Source: JBDGYW01 sp964580055
Lineage (GTDB): Bacteria > Gemmatimonadota > Gemmatimonadetes > Gemmatimonadales > GWC2-71-9
Length of the DNA stretch: 64,000 nucleotides
Assembly: GCA_964580055.1 (NCBI GenBank)
Contig: CAZOJI010000015.1
Coordinates: 20,371-84,370, forward strand
Reading direction: 5' to 3'
Shown here: piece by piece, positions 1 through 7,843 of the stretch
How positions within the stretch are numbered: the first letter of the stretch is position 1
How the letters are laid out: each line of letters begins with the position of its first letter
Program-made: the position numbers and the translations under genes
Notes under the pieces: generated by a model
Seen by the model: only the letters and a program-made list of their open reading frames with translations
Database searches by the model: none
What the model was told of the DNA's origin: nothing

Positions 1-1
1 G

Positions 2-691
2 GTGGAGGGACACCGGGTGATAAGCAGGGAGGGCAACCGGCGGTTCATTACGATCCAGTGCAACGTCCGCGGCCGTGATATCGGCAGCTTCGTGAGCCAA
101 GCGCGTGCCGCGATCAATGATGCAGTGGATATCCCGCCGGAATACATGCTCACCTGGGGAGGGCAGTTCGAGTTGCAGCAACGAGCCAACCGCCGTCTCG
201 CGTTGATCGCGCCGCTCACACTCATTCTGGTTGCCCTGTTGTTGTTTGCGGCACTCGAATCGGGTCGCGAGACCCTGGTAATTCTGATAAACATCCCACT
301 TGCCCTCACCGGCGGCGTCATAGCACTCGCCGTTACGGGCCAATACTTGAGCGTGCCCGCCTCGATCGGCTTCATCGCGATATTCGGCATTGCGTTGGAG
401 GACGGGCTCGTGCTGCTCGCCTCCATACGCGGTTATTCGAGCGAAGGGCACGACATCATCGAGGCGATACGTAGGGGAGTGAACACCAAGCTCCGGCCCG
501 TCCTGATGACCACCTTCACGACGGTCTTCGGTATTCTGCCATTGCTTCTGGCGAGAGGGCCGGGGGCAGAGATCTGGAGACCTCTTGCTACCGTCGTGGT
601 CGGAGGCTTGCTCACTTCGACCCTCGTGACTCTCGTAGTGCTCCCTATGGTCTACGAGCGCTTTGAGCCGCTCAGGCCGGCTACGGCATAG
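2..691 (+). CDS. RND efflux transporter, C-terminal part (CusA/CzcA type), 5' truncated
   Basis: This is the last ~229 residues of a proton-driven RND pump cut by the window edge. The visible part starts in the second periplasmic loop; the stretch with RGRDIGSF and then WGGQFE is typical of the heavy-metal (CusA/CzcA) branch. Five membrane segments follow, at about residues 64-86, 91-112, 117-142, 165-185 and 194-219, corresponding to TM8-TM12. The GTG at base 2 is only the first in-frame codon; the true start lies outside. The stop overlaps the convergent PLP-enzyme gene by 11 bp. Family assignment is firm, the substrate (metal or drug) is not. Confidence 0.88.
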   Translation: MEGHRVISREGNRRFITIQCNVRGRDIGSFVSQARAAINDAVDIPPEYMLTWGGQFELQQRANRRLALIAPLTLILVALLLFAALESGRETLVILINIPLALTGGVIALAVTGQYLSVPASIGFIAIFGIALEDGLVLLASIRGYSSEGHDIIEAIRRGVNTKLRPVLMTTFTTVFGILPLLLARGPGAEIWRPLATVVVGGLLTSTLVTLVVLPMVYERFEPLRPATA

Positions 692-1898
692 AGGCGACAG
701 CCTCTATCAGGCGCCCAATCTCTTCGGTCGTCGTGTAGCAGGCGCAACCGGCTCTTACAAATCCATCATCGGCAACGCCGTAACGCTCAGTAACGGTTGA
801 CGCGTAGAAGTCGCCCGTCGACACGAATACGCCGTAATTGGATGAGAGGAATTCCGCTACCTGGCGCGACGATTTGCCATCCACCGTAAACGCGATTGTC
901 GGCGTTCTCGGCGCGGACGGCGGCGGTCCGTAGAGCTTCACCGACGGCACGGCGGCCAACCCTCCCCACAGCTTCTCGAACAGTATCGATCCACGAGCAT
1001 GTAGTTCGGCGAATCCGTGCTCGAGGCGTTCCCGCAGAGTGCCGCCCGCTGCCACCGAGCCGAGAAACTCTACAGCCGCGGCAGCTCCGGCAATCCCTTC
1101 GTAGTCGAGAGTGCCGGTCTCGAAGCGGTCGGGAACGATATCGGGCGCCGGGGAGAGTTTGGGAACGTCCAAATCGCGCAGGAGATCCTCACGGCCAAAG
1201 AGAACTCCAAGGTGAGGTCCGTAGAATTTGTAGGGCGAACAAGCCAGGAAATCGCAGCCCATCTCCCGAACGTCAACGAACTGGTGCACCGCGAAGTGGA
1301 CTGCATCCACGTAGACCAACGCATCGACGGCGTGGGCGCGGACGGCGGCCATCTTCACGTCGTTGATGGTTCCCAATGCGTTGGAAGCCGCTCCGACGGC
1401 TACCAGTGCCGTGCGGGGTGACAGCAGGTCCTCGAAAGCTTCCCAATCCAACGTGCCGGTTTCGAGAATGAGAGGGATCGTCCTAACGGTCACTCCGCGC
1501 TCCTGTTCGAGCGCACGCCAGGGAGCAACATTGGCCTGGTGATCGAGCTCCGTCACCACGACCTCGTCCCCAGGTCCGAGTCTACGTCCCAAGGTGCGGG
1601 AGACGTGGTACGTGAGTGTCGTCATGTTGGGGCCGAAAACTATCTCGCGGGGACACGCCCCGAGAAAGTCCGCAAACACACTCCGTGCGAAGTCGACGAT
1701 TTCATCGGTTTCCTGCGAAGTGCCGTAAGCCCAATGCCTGTTGGCGTTGTGATTGACCAGATAGTCGCAGACCCTGTCGACAACGCTCTGAGGCACCTGC
1801 GTACCCCCGGGTCCGTCAAAATAGGCGACCGGATACCCCGCCTCGACGCGCTTCAAAGCCGGAAACTTCTCGCGGATCTCTTCTACCGACAAAACCAT
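681..1898 (-). CDS. cysteine desulfurase-like PLP aminotransferase class V
   Basis: A 405-residue fold-type I PLP enzyme of the cysteine-desulfurase-like subfamily, which is related to SufS/NifS but usually has no demonstrated desulfurase role. Visible signatures are YFDGPGGTQVP near residue 27, VFGPNMTTLT near 87, the cofactor-binding aspartate D198 in VDAVH, and the Schiff-base lysine K224 in SPYKFYGPHLG. Length is normal for the family. The ATG follows a G-rich ribosome site. It lies 38 bp downstream of the trans-sulfuration enzyme on the same strand, so the two probably form an operon working on sulfur amino acids. The exact substrate cannot be read from the sequence. Confidence 0.87.
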   Translation of the reverse strand: MVLSVEEIREKFPALKRVEAGYPVAYFDGPGGTQVPQSVVDRVCDYLVNHNANRHWAYGTSQETDEIVDFARSVFADFLGACPREIVFGPNMTTLTYHVSRTLGRRLGPGDEVVVTELDHQANVAPWRALEQERGVTVRTIPLILETGTLDWEAFEDLLSPRTALVAVGAASNALGTINDVKMAAVRAHAVDALVYVDAVHFAVHQFVDVREMGCDFLACSPYKFYGPHLGVLFGREDLLRDLDVPKLSPAPDIVPDRFETGTLDYEGIAGAAAAVEFLGSVAAGGTLRERLEHGFAELHARGSILFEKLWGGLAAVPSVKLYGPPPSAPRTPTIAFTVDGKSSRQVAEFLSSNYGVFVSTGDFYASTVTERYGVADDGFVRAGCACYTTTEEIGRLIEAVASMP

Positions 1899-1936
1899 GC
1901 GCCCCCCGAGATCAGATCTCTCGTGCGTTGATGAAA

Positions 1937-3136
1937 TCAGATGGCTTTCAGTGCCTGATCGAGATCGGACAACAGATCGTCACAATCCTCACATCCCACC
2001 GACAGCCTGATCAAACCTTCACCGATTTCGGCCTGAGCGAGTGCTTCGGGACCCATACCGGCATGGGTCATGCTGGCTGGATGCTGAATCAGAGTCTCGA
2101 TCCCGCCGAGCGACACCGCGAGCGTGCAGAGCTTCACGGCACTGAGCACTCTTTTGCCAGCCTCTAAGCCTCCCTTAACACCGAACGAGATCAGAGCACC
2201 GGGGCCTTTCATCTGCCTCTTAGCCAGCTCGTGCTGAGGGTGACTCTCCAGACCGGGATAGAGAATCCACTCGACTGCAGGGTGAGCCTCCAACATCGCT
2301 GCCACTTGCATGGCATTCTTCTGTGCGCATTCGACCCTCATTTTGAGCGTTTTGGCGCCCCGCAGCACCAACCAGGCCTGATGCGGATCCATCGTACCGC
2401 CGAGCATCTGCCATGGCTTGACAGCCCGTTCCATGAGTTCTTTGTCCTTGAACACCAGCAGTCCACCGACCACGTCGGCGTGTCCGTTGATGAACTTGGT
2501 CACGCTGTGCAAGGTGATGTCCGCACCGAGGTGTAAGGGACGCTGCAATATCGGGGTTGCAAAGGTGTTGTCCACTGCGAGCAGTATCCCGCGCTCTCTG
2601 CAGATCTCGGATACGGCGGGCAGGTCGGTGAGGCGCATGGTCGGATTGGAAGGAGATTCCACGTATACCATCTTCGTCTCGGGACGCAACGCACCTTTCA
2701 CCAGGTCGAGGTCGCCCGTATCGACCCAACTCGAAGACACCGCGAACCGGCAGAACTCCCTTTCCATGATGACCCGCGAAGGGCCGTAGAGGGAACTGGT
2801 GCCGACCACGTGGTCGCCCGCCGAGAGGTAGCTGAAATAGAGGGTGCTCACGGCTGCCATCCCGGATGCGGTGGCGAGCGCTCCCACTCCACCCTCTAGC
2901 GCCGAGATCTTCTCGTGGAGGCGGTCGATGGTGGGATTACCCAACCGAGTGTATATGTAGCCGGGCTCCTCACCGGCGAACCGGGATGCGCCTTGATCGG
3001 GATTGTCGAAAGCGAATGTGGATGTCTGGTATATCGGCGCTGCGACGGCCCCATAGGCCGGGTCGGGTGTTTCGCCGGCATGAACGGCCAAGGAAGCCAT
3101 TCCGAGTTCGTCGTGGCCATGCTGCTCGCTGGTCAT
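1937..3136 (-). CDS. trans-sulfuration PLP enzyme (methionine gamma-lyase / cystathionine gamma-synthase family)
   Basis: A Cys/Met-metabolism PLP enzyme of 399 residues. It shows the YTRLGNPT phosphate-binding segment, the ESPSNPT loop, VDNTF with the ring aspartate, and the cofactor lysine in HSVTKF (about residue 214). The start is taken as ATG 3136 because GGAAGG sits 7 nt upstream; a GTG three codons earlier would overlap that site. The active-site cysteine that marks classical methionine gamma-lyases (YGCT) is replaced here: the text reads LYGPSR. The reaction may therefore be gamma-lyase, gamma-synthase or homoserine-ester sulfhydrylation. It heads a probable two-gene operon with the desulfurase-like gene. 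Confidence 0.88.
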   Translation of the reverse strand: MTSEQHGHDELGMASLAVHAGETPDPAYGAVAAPIYQTSTFAFDNPDQGASRFAGEEPGYIYTRLGNPTIDRLHEKISALEGGVGALATASGMAAVSTLYFSYLSAGDHVVGTSSLYGPSRVIMEREFCRFAVSSSWVDTGDLDLVKGALRPETKMVYVESPSNPTMRLTDLPAVSEICRERGILLAVDNTFATPILQRPLHLGADITLHSVTKFINGHADVVGGLLVFKDKELMERAVKPWQMLGGTMDPHQAWLVLRGAKTLKMRVECAQKNAMQVAAMLEAHPAVEWILYPGLESHPQHELAKRQMKGPGALISFGVKGGLEAGKRVLSAVKLCTLAVSLGGIETLIQHPASMTHAGMGPEALAQAEIGEGLIRLSVGCEDCDDLLSDLDQALKAI

Positions 3137-3376
3137 ATCGTTCACCTTCCGAGGAAGTCAAAATGAATTGTCGCGCTATTCCGGCAGAACAGGCGCCGTG
3201 ACGACCGGGCCCTATCCGGGATGGTGAAATGTAAGCGGTGTGCACCTGCCCGGCATGGTTGGCGGTGCCTCATCGCCGCCCCGATTGGCGGAACCGCGGT
3301 TTTGGTTATAGTATCTCGTTCGAAACCGAACGCTGGCGCCACGCCGGCGGCGACCGACTCTCTTCAGGAGGATCGT

Positions 3377-4437
3377 ATGCCAGCTTCTCGACGCGAATTC
3401 ATCAGGACAATGGGTGCAGGACTGGCCAGTGCCGGTACTGCGGCGGCCGGTATCGCCTGCGCGGCAGACCCGGCTATTGCCTCTGGTGACTCCGAAAAGC
3501 TACTGGTTCAGGACGCTGACCAGCTCGAGCCTGCGCCTTTGGGATACGACCGCCTGCCTCTGGAGTGGCACCAAGAGAGAACACGGACACTGAAGGAGCG
3601 CGTGAGCAATCTGGGAGTTTCGGGCATACTGCTCTCAACCGACCAAAACATGGTCTACTATACGGGATGCTTCCGTGGCAGCGGTGAAAGGTCTACGTGG
3701 GTCCTGTTTCGTACCGACGAGGAGGACACCGCGTACTGGTACTCTCCTGGAATAGACCGCGACCTCGTCACGACGTGGTGGTCTACCGAAAACGAGTACT
3801 ACTTCTGCTATCCGCATGCCGAGGGCGGCTTCCCAAATCGCGGCGAGGTCGTACAGGGACCGAGAGTAGATCTCTTCGAGTGGTTGTTGGAAGGGCTCAA
3901 GCGCCGCGGGTTGGCAGGCACCAGGATTGCCATCGACCACGAGCTTACTGCGTCAGAGCTGCAAACAGTCCGGCGAGTCATCCCGGGTACGCGCTTCGTT
4001 GATATCGGCGCGACCTGCCTGCGCATGCAGCAGATCAAGACACCGGAGGAGCTGGCACTAATTCAGAGGGCCTACGGTTACTTCGACAAGATCCATGCGT
4101 TCGCCCGCGACTACATTCTGGAGCGTGGCACCGATGCAACCGATTTCGAGCTGGGCCAAGCGCTACAGGCATACGGTATCGAGATGTTGATGCAGGACAT
4201 CGAGCATGACGGCCGTCCACATTCCGCGGTCGGCATCGACGTCACCTCACACTACGTTCGCGCCGGCATTGCCAGCGCGTACCCGCACCCCAACCAGTTC
4301 TTCTATTCGAAGATCCAGCGCGGCCATACCGTTTACGTGAACACCGACATCCAGATCGGCGGCTATGGTGGCGAGTGCTATCGCAACTACCTGATTGGTC
4401 CCTGGACACCGGAGCAGGAACGCATGTGGGAAGTAGT
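3377..4437 (+). CDS. Tat-exported M24 creatinase/aminopeptidase-P-like protein, interrupted by assembly gap
   Basis: The start is ATG 3377, preceded by a strong AGGAGG. Residues 5-10 (RREFIR) and the following alanine/glycine-rich stretch are a Tat signal. An N-terminal creatinase domain follows (SGILLSTDQNMVYYTG near residue 80), then the start of the pita-bread M24 domain (ATCLRMQQIKTPEELALIQRA). Where metal-dependent M24 enzymes carry two aspartates (pattern D..G...GY..D.TR), this protein has N and E (YVNTDI then GYGGECYRN), so a conventional two-metal site is doubtful. The coding sequence runs into a 100-N gap after about 353 residues; some 100 C-terminal residues are missing or lie beyond the gap. 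Confidence 0.8.
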
Positions 4438-4537
4438 NNNNNNNNNNNNNNNNNNNNNNNNNNNNNNNNNNNNNNNNNNNNNNNNNNNNNNNNNNNNNNN
4501 NNNNNNNNNNNNNNNNNNNNNNNNNNNNNNNNNNNNN
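4438..4537. other. assembly gap (100 N)
   Basis: Exactly 100 undetermined bases, the conventional placeholder for a scaffold join of unknown true length. It interrupts the M24-family gene, so reading frame and distance across it carry no information. Confidence 0.99.
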
Positions 4538-4659
4538 TGTACGACTCGAACAACGGAATCGGAATCAACCCGAGCGACAACCTGCGCGTCACTTCAACGA
4601 AGGGCGTCAGATTCAGTGCGGTTCCGTTCGCCAAGGAGTGGAGTTTTCTGGAGGTGTGA
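4538..4659 (+). CDS. C-terminal coding fragment after the gap, possibly the end of the M24-like gene
   Basis: After the gap one frame stays open for about 40 codons (YDSNNGIGINPSDN near its start, KEWSFLEV at its end) and stops at TGA 4657-4659. A stretch reading DNLRVTSTKG resembles the ending strands of M24 enzymes, where a V-T-x-x-G turn closes the domain, but it is too short to prove continuity with the upstream gene. It is immediately followed by a long inverted repeat. Confidence 0.4.
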
Positions 4660-4662
4660 TGG

Positions 4663-4712
4663 GGCGGTAGGGCGGTAGGTCGGTAACCAATGCGCCTTAC
4701 CGCCCTACCGCC
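4663..4712. terminator. 15-bp perfect inverted repeat between convergent genes (bidirectional terminator or REP-like)
   Basis: Arms 4663-4677 and 4698-4712 are exact reverse complements of 15 bp separated by 20 bases. Each arm is itself built of a repeated GGCGGTA unit. It starts 3 bp after the stop of the fragment above, and the right arm encodes the last residues (AAVGR) of the convergent ChaN-like gene. There is no T-run, so a Rho-independent terminator is possible but a REP-like element is equally likely. Confidence 0.5.
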
Positions 4713-5830
4713 GCGCATGGCACCGGTCGAGTAACCGACTCATCGGTCAGGACAACAAAGTCTTCATGTTGACCGTCGCGTTCCGGATCGAAGGCGCCGA
4801 CGTCCTCCACCGGGCGCAAAACCACTATCATCATCGCCGTGCCGGGACGGTAACGTTGCAAATGCTCAGGAGTGCCGGTACCTCGCTCGACGTGGAACGA
4901 CCCGGCCATGTGAAGCACCAATGCGTCAGGTTGGCGCATCAAATGTTGTGTGATCGAATATGCCATCGACGCGTCCCAAAGAGCCTGCGCGTGTAGGGGG
5001 TTAGAGGACCTCTTGTGCGCCATCATCGGCATCTGGTGTGGGGCGGAATCCGGGCCGGTGCCGTGGGCCATGGGAGAGGGCGGCGGACAGCGCTCTCTCA
5101 GCTCCTCCATTGCATCGACCATCGCCTGACGCCACTGCAGCTCGTATTCGGCGGACGGCATCCCATATGGAAGCGGGGGCAGTGTCTCTAGCGCCCGGGG
5201 GCTGAGGTCCCGCAGGGCCTCGCGGCCCAGTCGCGTTACCATGTTCGCATAGCGCCTCGGAGCGTTGGCCGCGAGCACCTTGAGACCGTGTTCCTTCGCA
5301 AACTCGACCAGCGGTCTGTAGTCGGTATCGTATTCCGTCCAAGGCCTGCTACTCTTTAGAAATTGATCCTCGGTTATCAGGTCGTTGACATACTCGTCCA
5401 CCACATGCTGCACGTCACGCTCGAACATCTCGAGGGAGAGCGTAACAGGCCGCGTTACACGCGATTCCGTTGCGCCGCTGCCATATGCCGCTTGGACCTT
5501 GGAAAGAAGCTCTTTCTCGATATGATGACCGGTCAGGTCATTGTGAGATTCTCCGATGAGTATGACCTCCTTGGTCGCCATCGCAGTTACGACCGCTTCC
5601 AAAGAGGTCACCTCTCCTGATCCCGTGTAGACACGGTATTCCCCAACCCGGGGGATCGTGTCTGCCTGGGGAAGCAGAGTCGCCTGACTCGCAGAACAAC
5701 CGAGGCTCGAATGAGCCGAGCCGGCATCAAAAGCCGCAACCGCGGCGTAGGCCCTTGAAGCCGCAGGGTGCGCCGGATGACAAATACTGCCGCCGACCAT
5801 CAGAGCGATTACTTTGTGTGACACTCTCAT
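4697..5830 (-). CDS. ChaN-family (haem-binding / iron-regulated) exported protein
   Basis: This protein of about 377 residues has an N-terminal signal-type hydrophobic segment and the ChaN/DUF399 hallmark VILIGESHNDLTGHH (near residue 90), followed by SLEMFERDVQ and HMAGSFHVERGTG, the conserved GExH...EMFERD...H...G.H order of the family. ChaN proteins are periplasmic or lipoproteins, some binding haem dimers; the Tiki proteases share the fold. ATG 5830 is preferred to the TTG two codons earlier. It begins 7 bp after the typA stop, so it is probably co-transcribed. A histidine- and methionine-bearing insertion (HGTGPDSAPHQMPMMAH, mid-protein) is unusual and might bind metal. Confidence 0.8.
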   Translation of the reverse strand: MRVSHKVIALMVGGSICHPAHPAASRAYAAVAAFDAGSAHSSLGCSASQATLLPQADTIPRVGEYRVYTGSGEVTSLEAVVTAMATKEVILIGESHNDLTGHHIEKELLSKVQAAYGSGATESRVTRPVTLSLEMFERDVQHVVDEYVNDLITEDQFLKSSRPWTEYDTDYRPLVEFAKEHGLKVLAANAPRRYANMVTRLGREALRDLSPRALETLPPLPYGMPSAEYELQWRQAMVDAMEELRERCPPPSPMAHGTGPDSAPHQMPMMAHKRSSNPLHAQALWDASMAYSITQHLMRQPDALVLHMAGSFHVERGTGTPEHLQRYRPGTAMMIVVLRPVEDVGAFDPERDGQHEDFVVLTDESVTRPVPCAAVGR

Positions 5831-5836
5831 TACCAA

Positions 5837-7789
5837 CTACCCCTTGGTGGGTCTGGTTGTGTGGCGCGCGGCTCTCTTTCGAGCTCCGGCCTGTAGGACC
5901 CGTTTTCGAAGCCGAATCGCATCAGGCGTGATCTCTATCAATTCGTCGTCCTCTATGAACTCCAACGCAAACTCGAGAGTGATCTGGACCGGCGGCTCCA
6001 GCAGGATGTTTTCGTCGGACGCGGCGGCCCTGATGTTGGTTTGCTTCTTCTCTTTGCTCACGTTCACGTCCAGGTCACCGCTCCGGGAGTTCTCGCCGAC
6101 CATCATGCCTTCGTAGGTGGGCGCACCAGGCCCAACAAAGAGGGTACTGCGTTCCTGCAAACCGAACAATGCGTACGCGACGGCTTCCCCCTCACGATCG
6201 GCCACGAGCACACCTTTGGATCTCCCTCCCAAAGGTCCAACCCATGGCCCGTATTCGAGGAATCTGTGGTGCAGTGTTCCCTCGCCCCGAGTATCCGTGA
6301 GGAACTCCGACCGGAATCCAAACAGGCCGCGAGCCGGCACCCTGAACCGCATCCGCACTCTTCCCTGGCCCGGATTCTTCATGTCGATCATGTCGCCCCG
6401 ACGACCACCCATCTTCTCGATGACCGTTCCCAGCATGCTCTCCGGCACATCCACCACCAATTCCTCGTACGGTTCCTCGAGCCCGTTCGGCCCGAGGCGG
6501 GTTATGACCTGGGGTCGGCTGACTTGGAACTCGTACCCCTCCCGGCGCATCGTTTCCATCAAGATGCCGAGGTGCAGTTCCCCGCGACCCGAGACCCGCA
6601 GCACCTCGGGTTTGTCTGTCTCCTCCACCCTCAACGCCACGTTGCGCTCTACTTCCTGGAAGAGCCGGTCTCGCACCTGGCGGCTGGTGACGTACCTACC
6701 AGCTCGACCGGCAAAGGGTGAATCGTTCAGCATAAAATCAACGGCAAGCGTGGGTTCTTCCACCCTTATTCCGGGGAGGCGCTCCATCTCGCGACAATCC
6801 GTCAGAGTCATGCCGATCTCGACGTGGTCGAGCCCGGCCAGGGCAACGATGTCACCGGCTTCGGCGCTCTGCTGTTCCACGCGCTTGAGTCCGTCGAATC
6901 CGTAAAGCCTCATAACGCGACCCATCTCCACCTCACTCTCGGAGACTCGTCCCGGTCTCCCATTCCGCAATAGGGCCACCGTCTGATTCTTCTCGATCCG
7001 ACCCCGCTCGATCCGTCCTACCACGATACGCCCAACGTAACTCGAGTAGTCGATCGTCGAGACCAGCATCTGAAACGGAGCCGCCGCATTGCCTGGAGGT
7101 GAAGGAATAACAGAGAGAATGGTGTCAAAGAGTGGAGCCAGATCGCCTGCAGAATCAGAGTCCAACAGGACGATGTTACCAGTCCGATTGACTGAGCCAC
7201 CGCTCTCAATGCCACTGCCCAGCCGCCCCGACGCTTTAGCGGGCTCCAACGTAGCCCATCCCTGCTTTGCCGAGGCGAAGAGAAACGGCGCGTCGAGCTG
7301 CGCGTCGTTCGCGTCGAGATCAAGGAAGAGCTCCAATACCTCCTCATGCACCTCTGAGATTCGTGCGTCGAGACGGTCAACTTTGTTGATAACCACGATG
7401 GGTTGAAGGCCGAGCTCCAGCGCTTTGCCCGTCACGAAACGGGTCTGCGGCATCGGACCTTCAGCCGCATCCACGAGCAACAGTACGCCCTGCACCATGC
7501 GCAGAATACGCTCTACTTCACCGCCAAAATCGGCGTGCCCGGGCGTGTCAACGATGTTGATCTTGATGTCGTTCCACCGGACGGCGGTGTTTTTCGCGAG
7601 TATCGTGATACCGCGCTCTCGCTCGAGTGGGTTCGAATCCATCACCCGCTCCTCCACCTGCTGGTTCGCTCTGAACACACCGGCCTGGCGCAGCATCTTG
7701 TCCACCAGCGTCGTCTTGCCGTGATCCACGTGAGCGATGAGCGCGACGTTTCTGATTGGTTTATGATTGGCAGATTTCACGATACCCAT
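5837..7789 (-). CDS. typA: ribosome-associated translational GTPase TypA/BipA
   Basis: A translation-factor GTPase of 650 residues. The G1 motif AHVDHGKTT lies near residue 19, RGITI (switch I) near 59, DTPGHADFGGEVER (G3) near 80 and NKVD (G4) near 134. The downstream beta-barrel, the EF-G-like domains and the TypA-specific C-terminal domain (GENSRSGDLDVNVSKEKKQTN) are all present. TypA binds 70S ribosomes and 30S subunits under stress and assists large-subunit maturation. ATG 7789 is preferred because conserved sequence begins there; an upstream ATG at 7825 would add 12 residues. About 28 extra residues, serine/glycine-rich, follow the G5 motif (SAKQGW), a region much shorter in E. coli BipA. 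Confidence 0.95.
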   Translation of the reverse strand: MGIVKSANHKPIRNVALIAHVDHGKTTLVDKMLRQAGVFRANQQVEERVMDSNPLERERGITILAKNTAVRWNDIKINIVDTPGHADFGGEVERILRMVQGVLLLVDAAEGPMPQTRFVTGKALELGLQPIVVINKVDRLDARISEVHEEVLELFLDLDANDAQLDAPFLFASAKQGWATLEPAKASGRLGSGIESGGSVNRTGNIVLLDSDSAGDLAPLFDTILSVIPSPPGNAAAPFQMLVSTIDYSSYVGRIVVGRIERGRIEKNQTVALLRNGRPGRVSESEVEMGRVMRLYGFDGLKRVEQQSAEAGDIVALAGLDHVEIGMTLTDCREMERLPGIRVEEPTLAVDFMLNDSPFAGRAGRYVTSRQVRDRLFQEVERNVALRVEETDKPEVLRVSGRGELHLGILMETMRREGYEFQVSRPQVITRLGPNGLEEPYEELVVDVPESMLGTVIEKMGGRRGDMIDMKNPGQGRVRMRFRVPARGLFGFRSEFLTDTRGEGTLHHRFLEYGPWVGPLGGRSKGVLVADREGEAVAYALFGLQERSTLFVGPGAPTYEGMMVGENSRSGDLDVNVSKEKKQTNIRAAASDENILLEPPVQITLEFALEFIEDDELIEITPDAIRLRKRVLQAGARKRAARHTTRPTKG

Positions 7790-7843
7790 CTTCCAGGCTC
7801 CATCTCGAGCCTGAGCGCAAGCCATGCATGAAGGTCGGATTCC

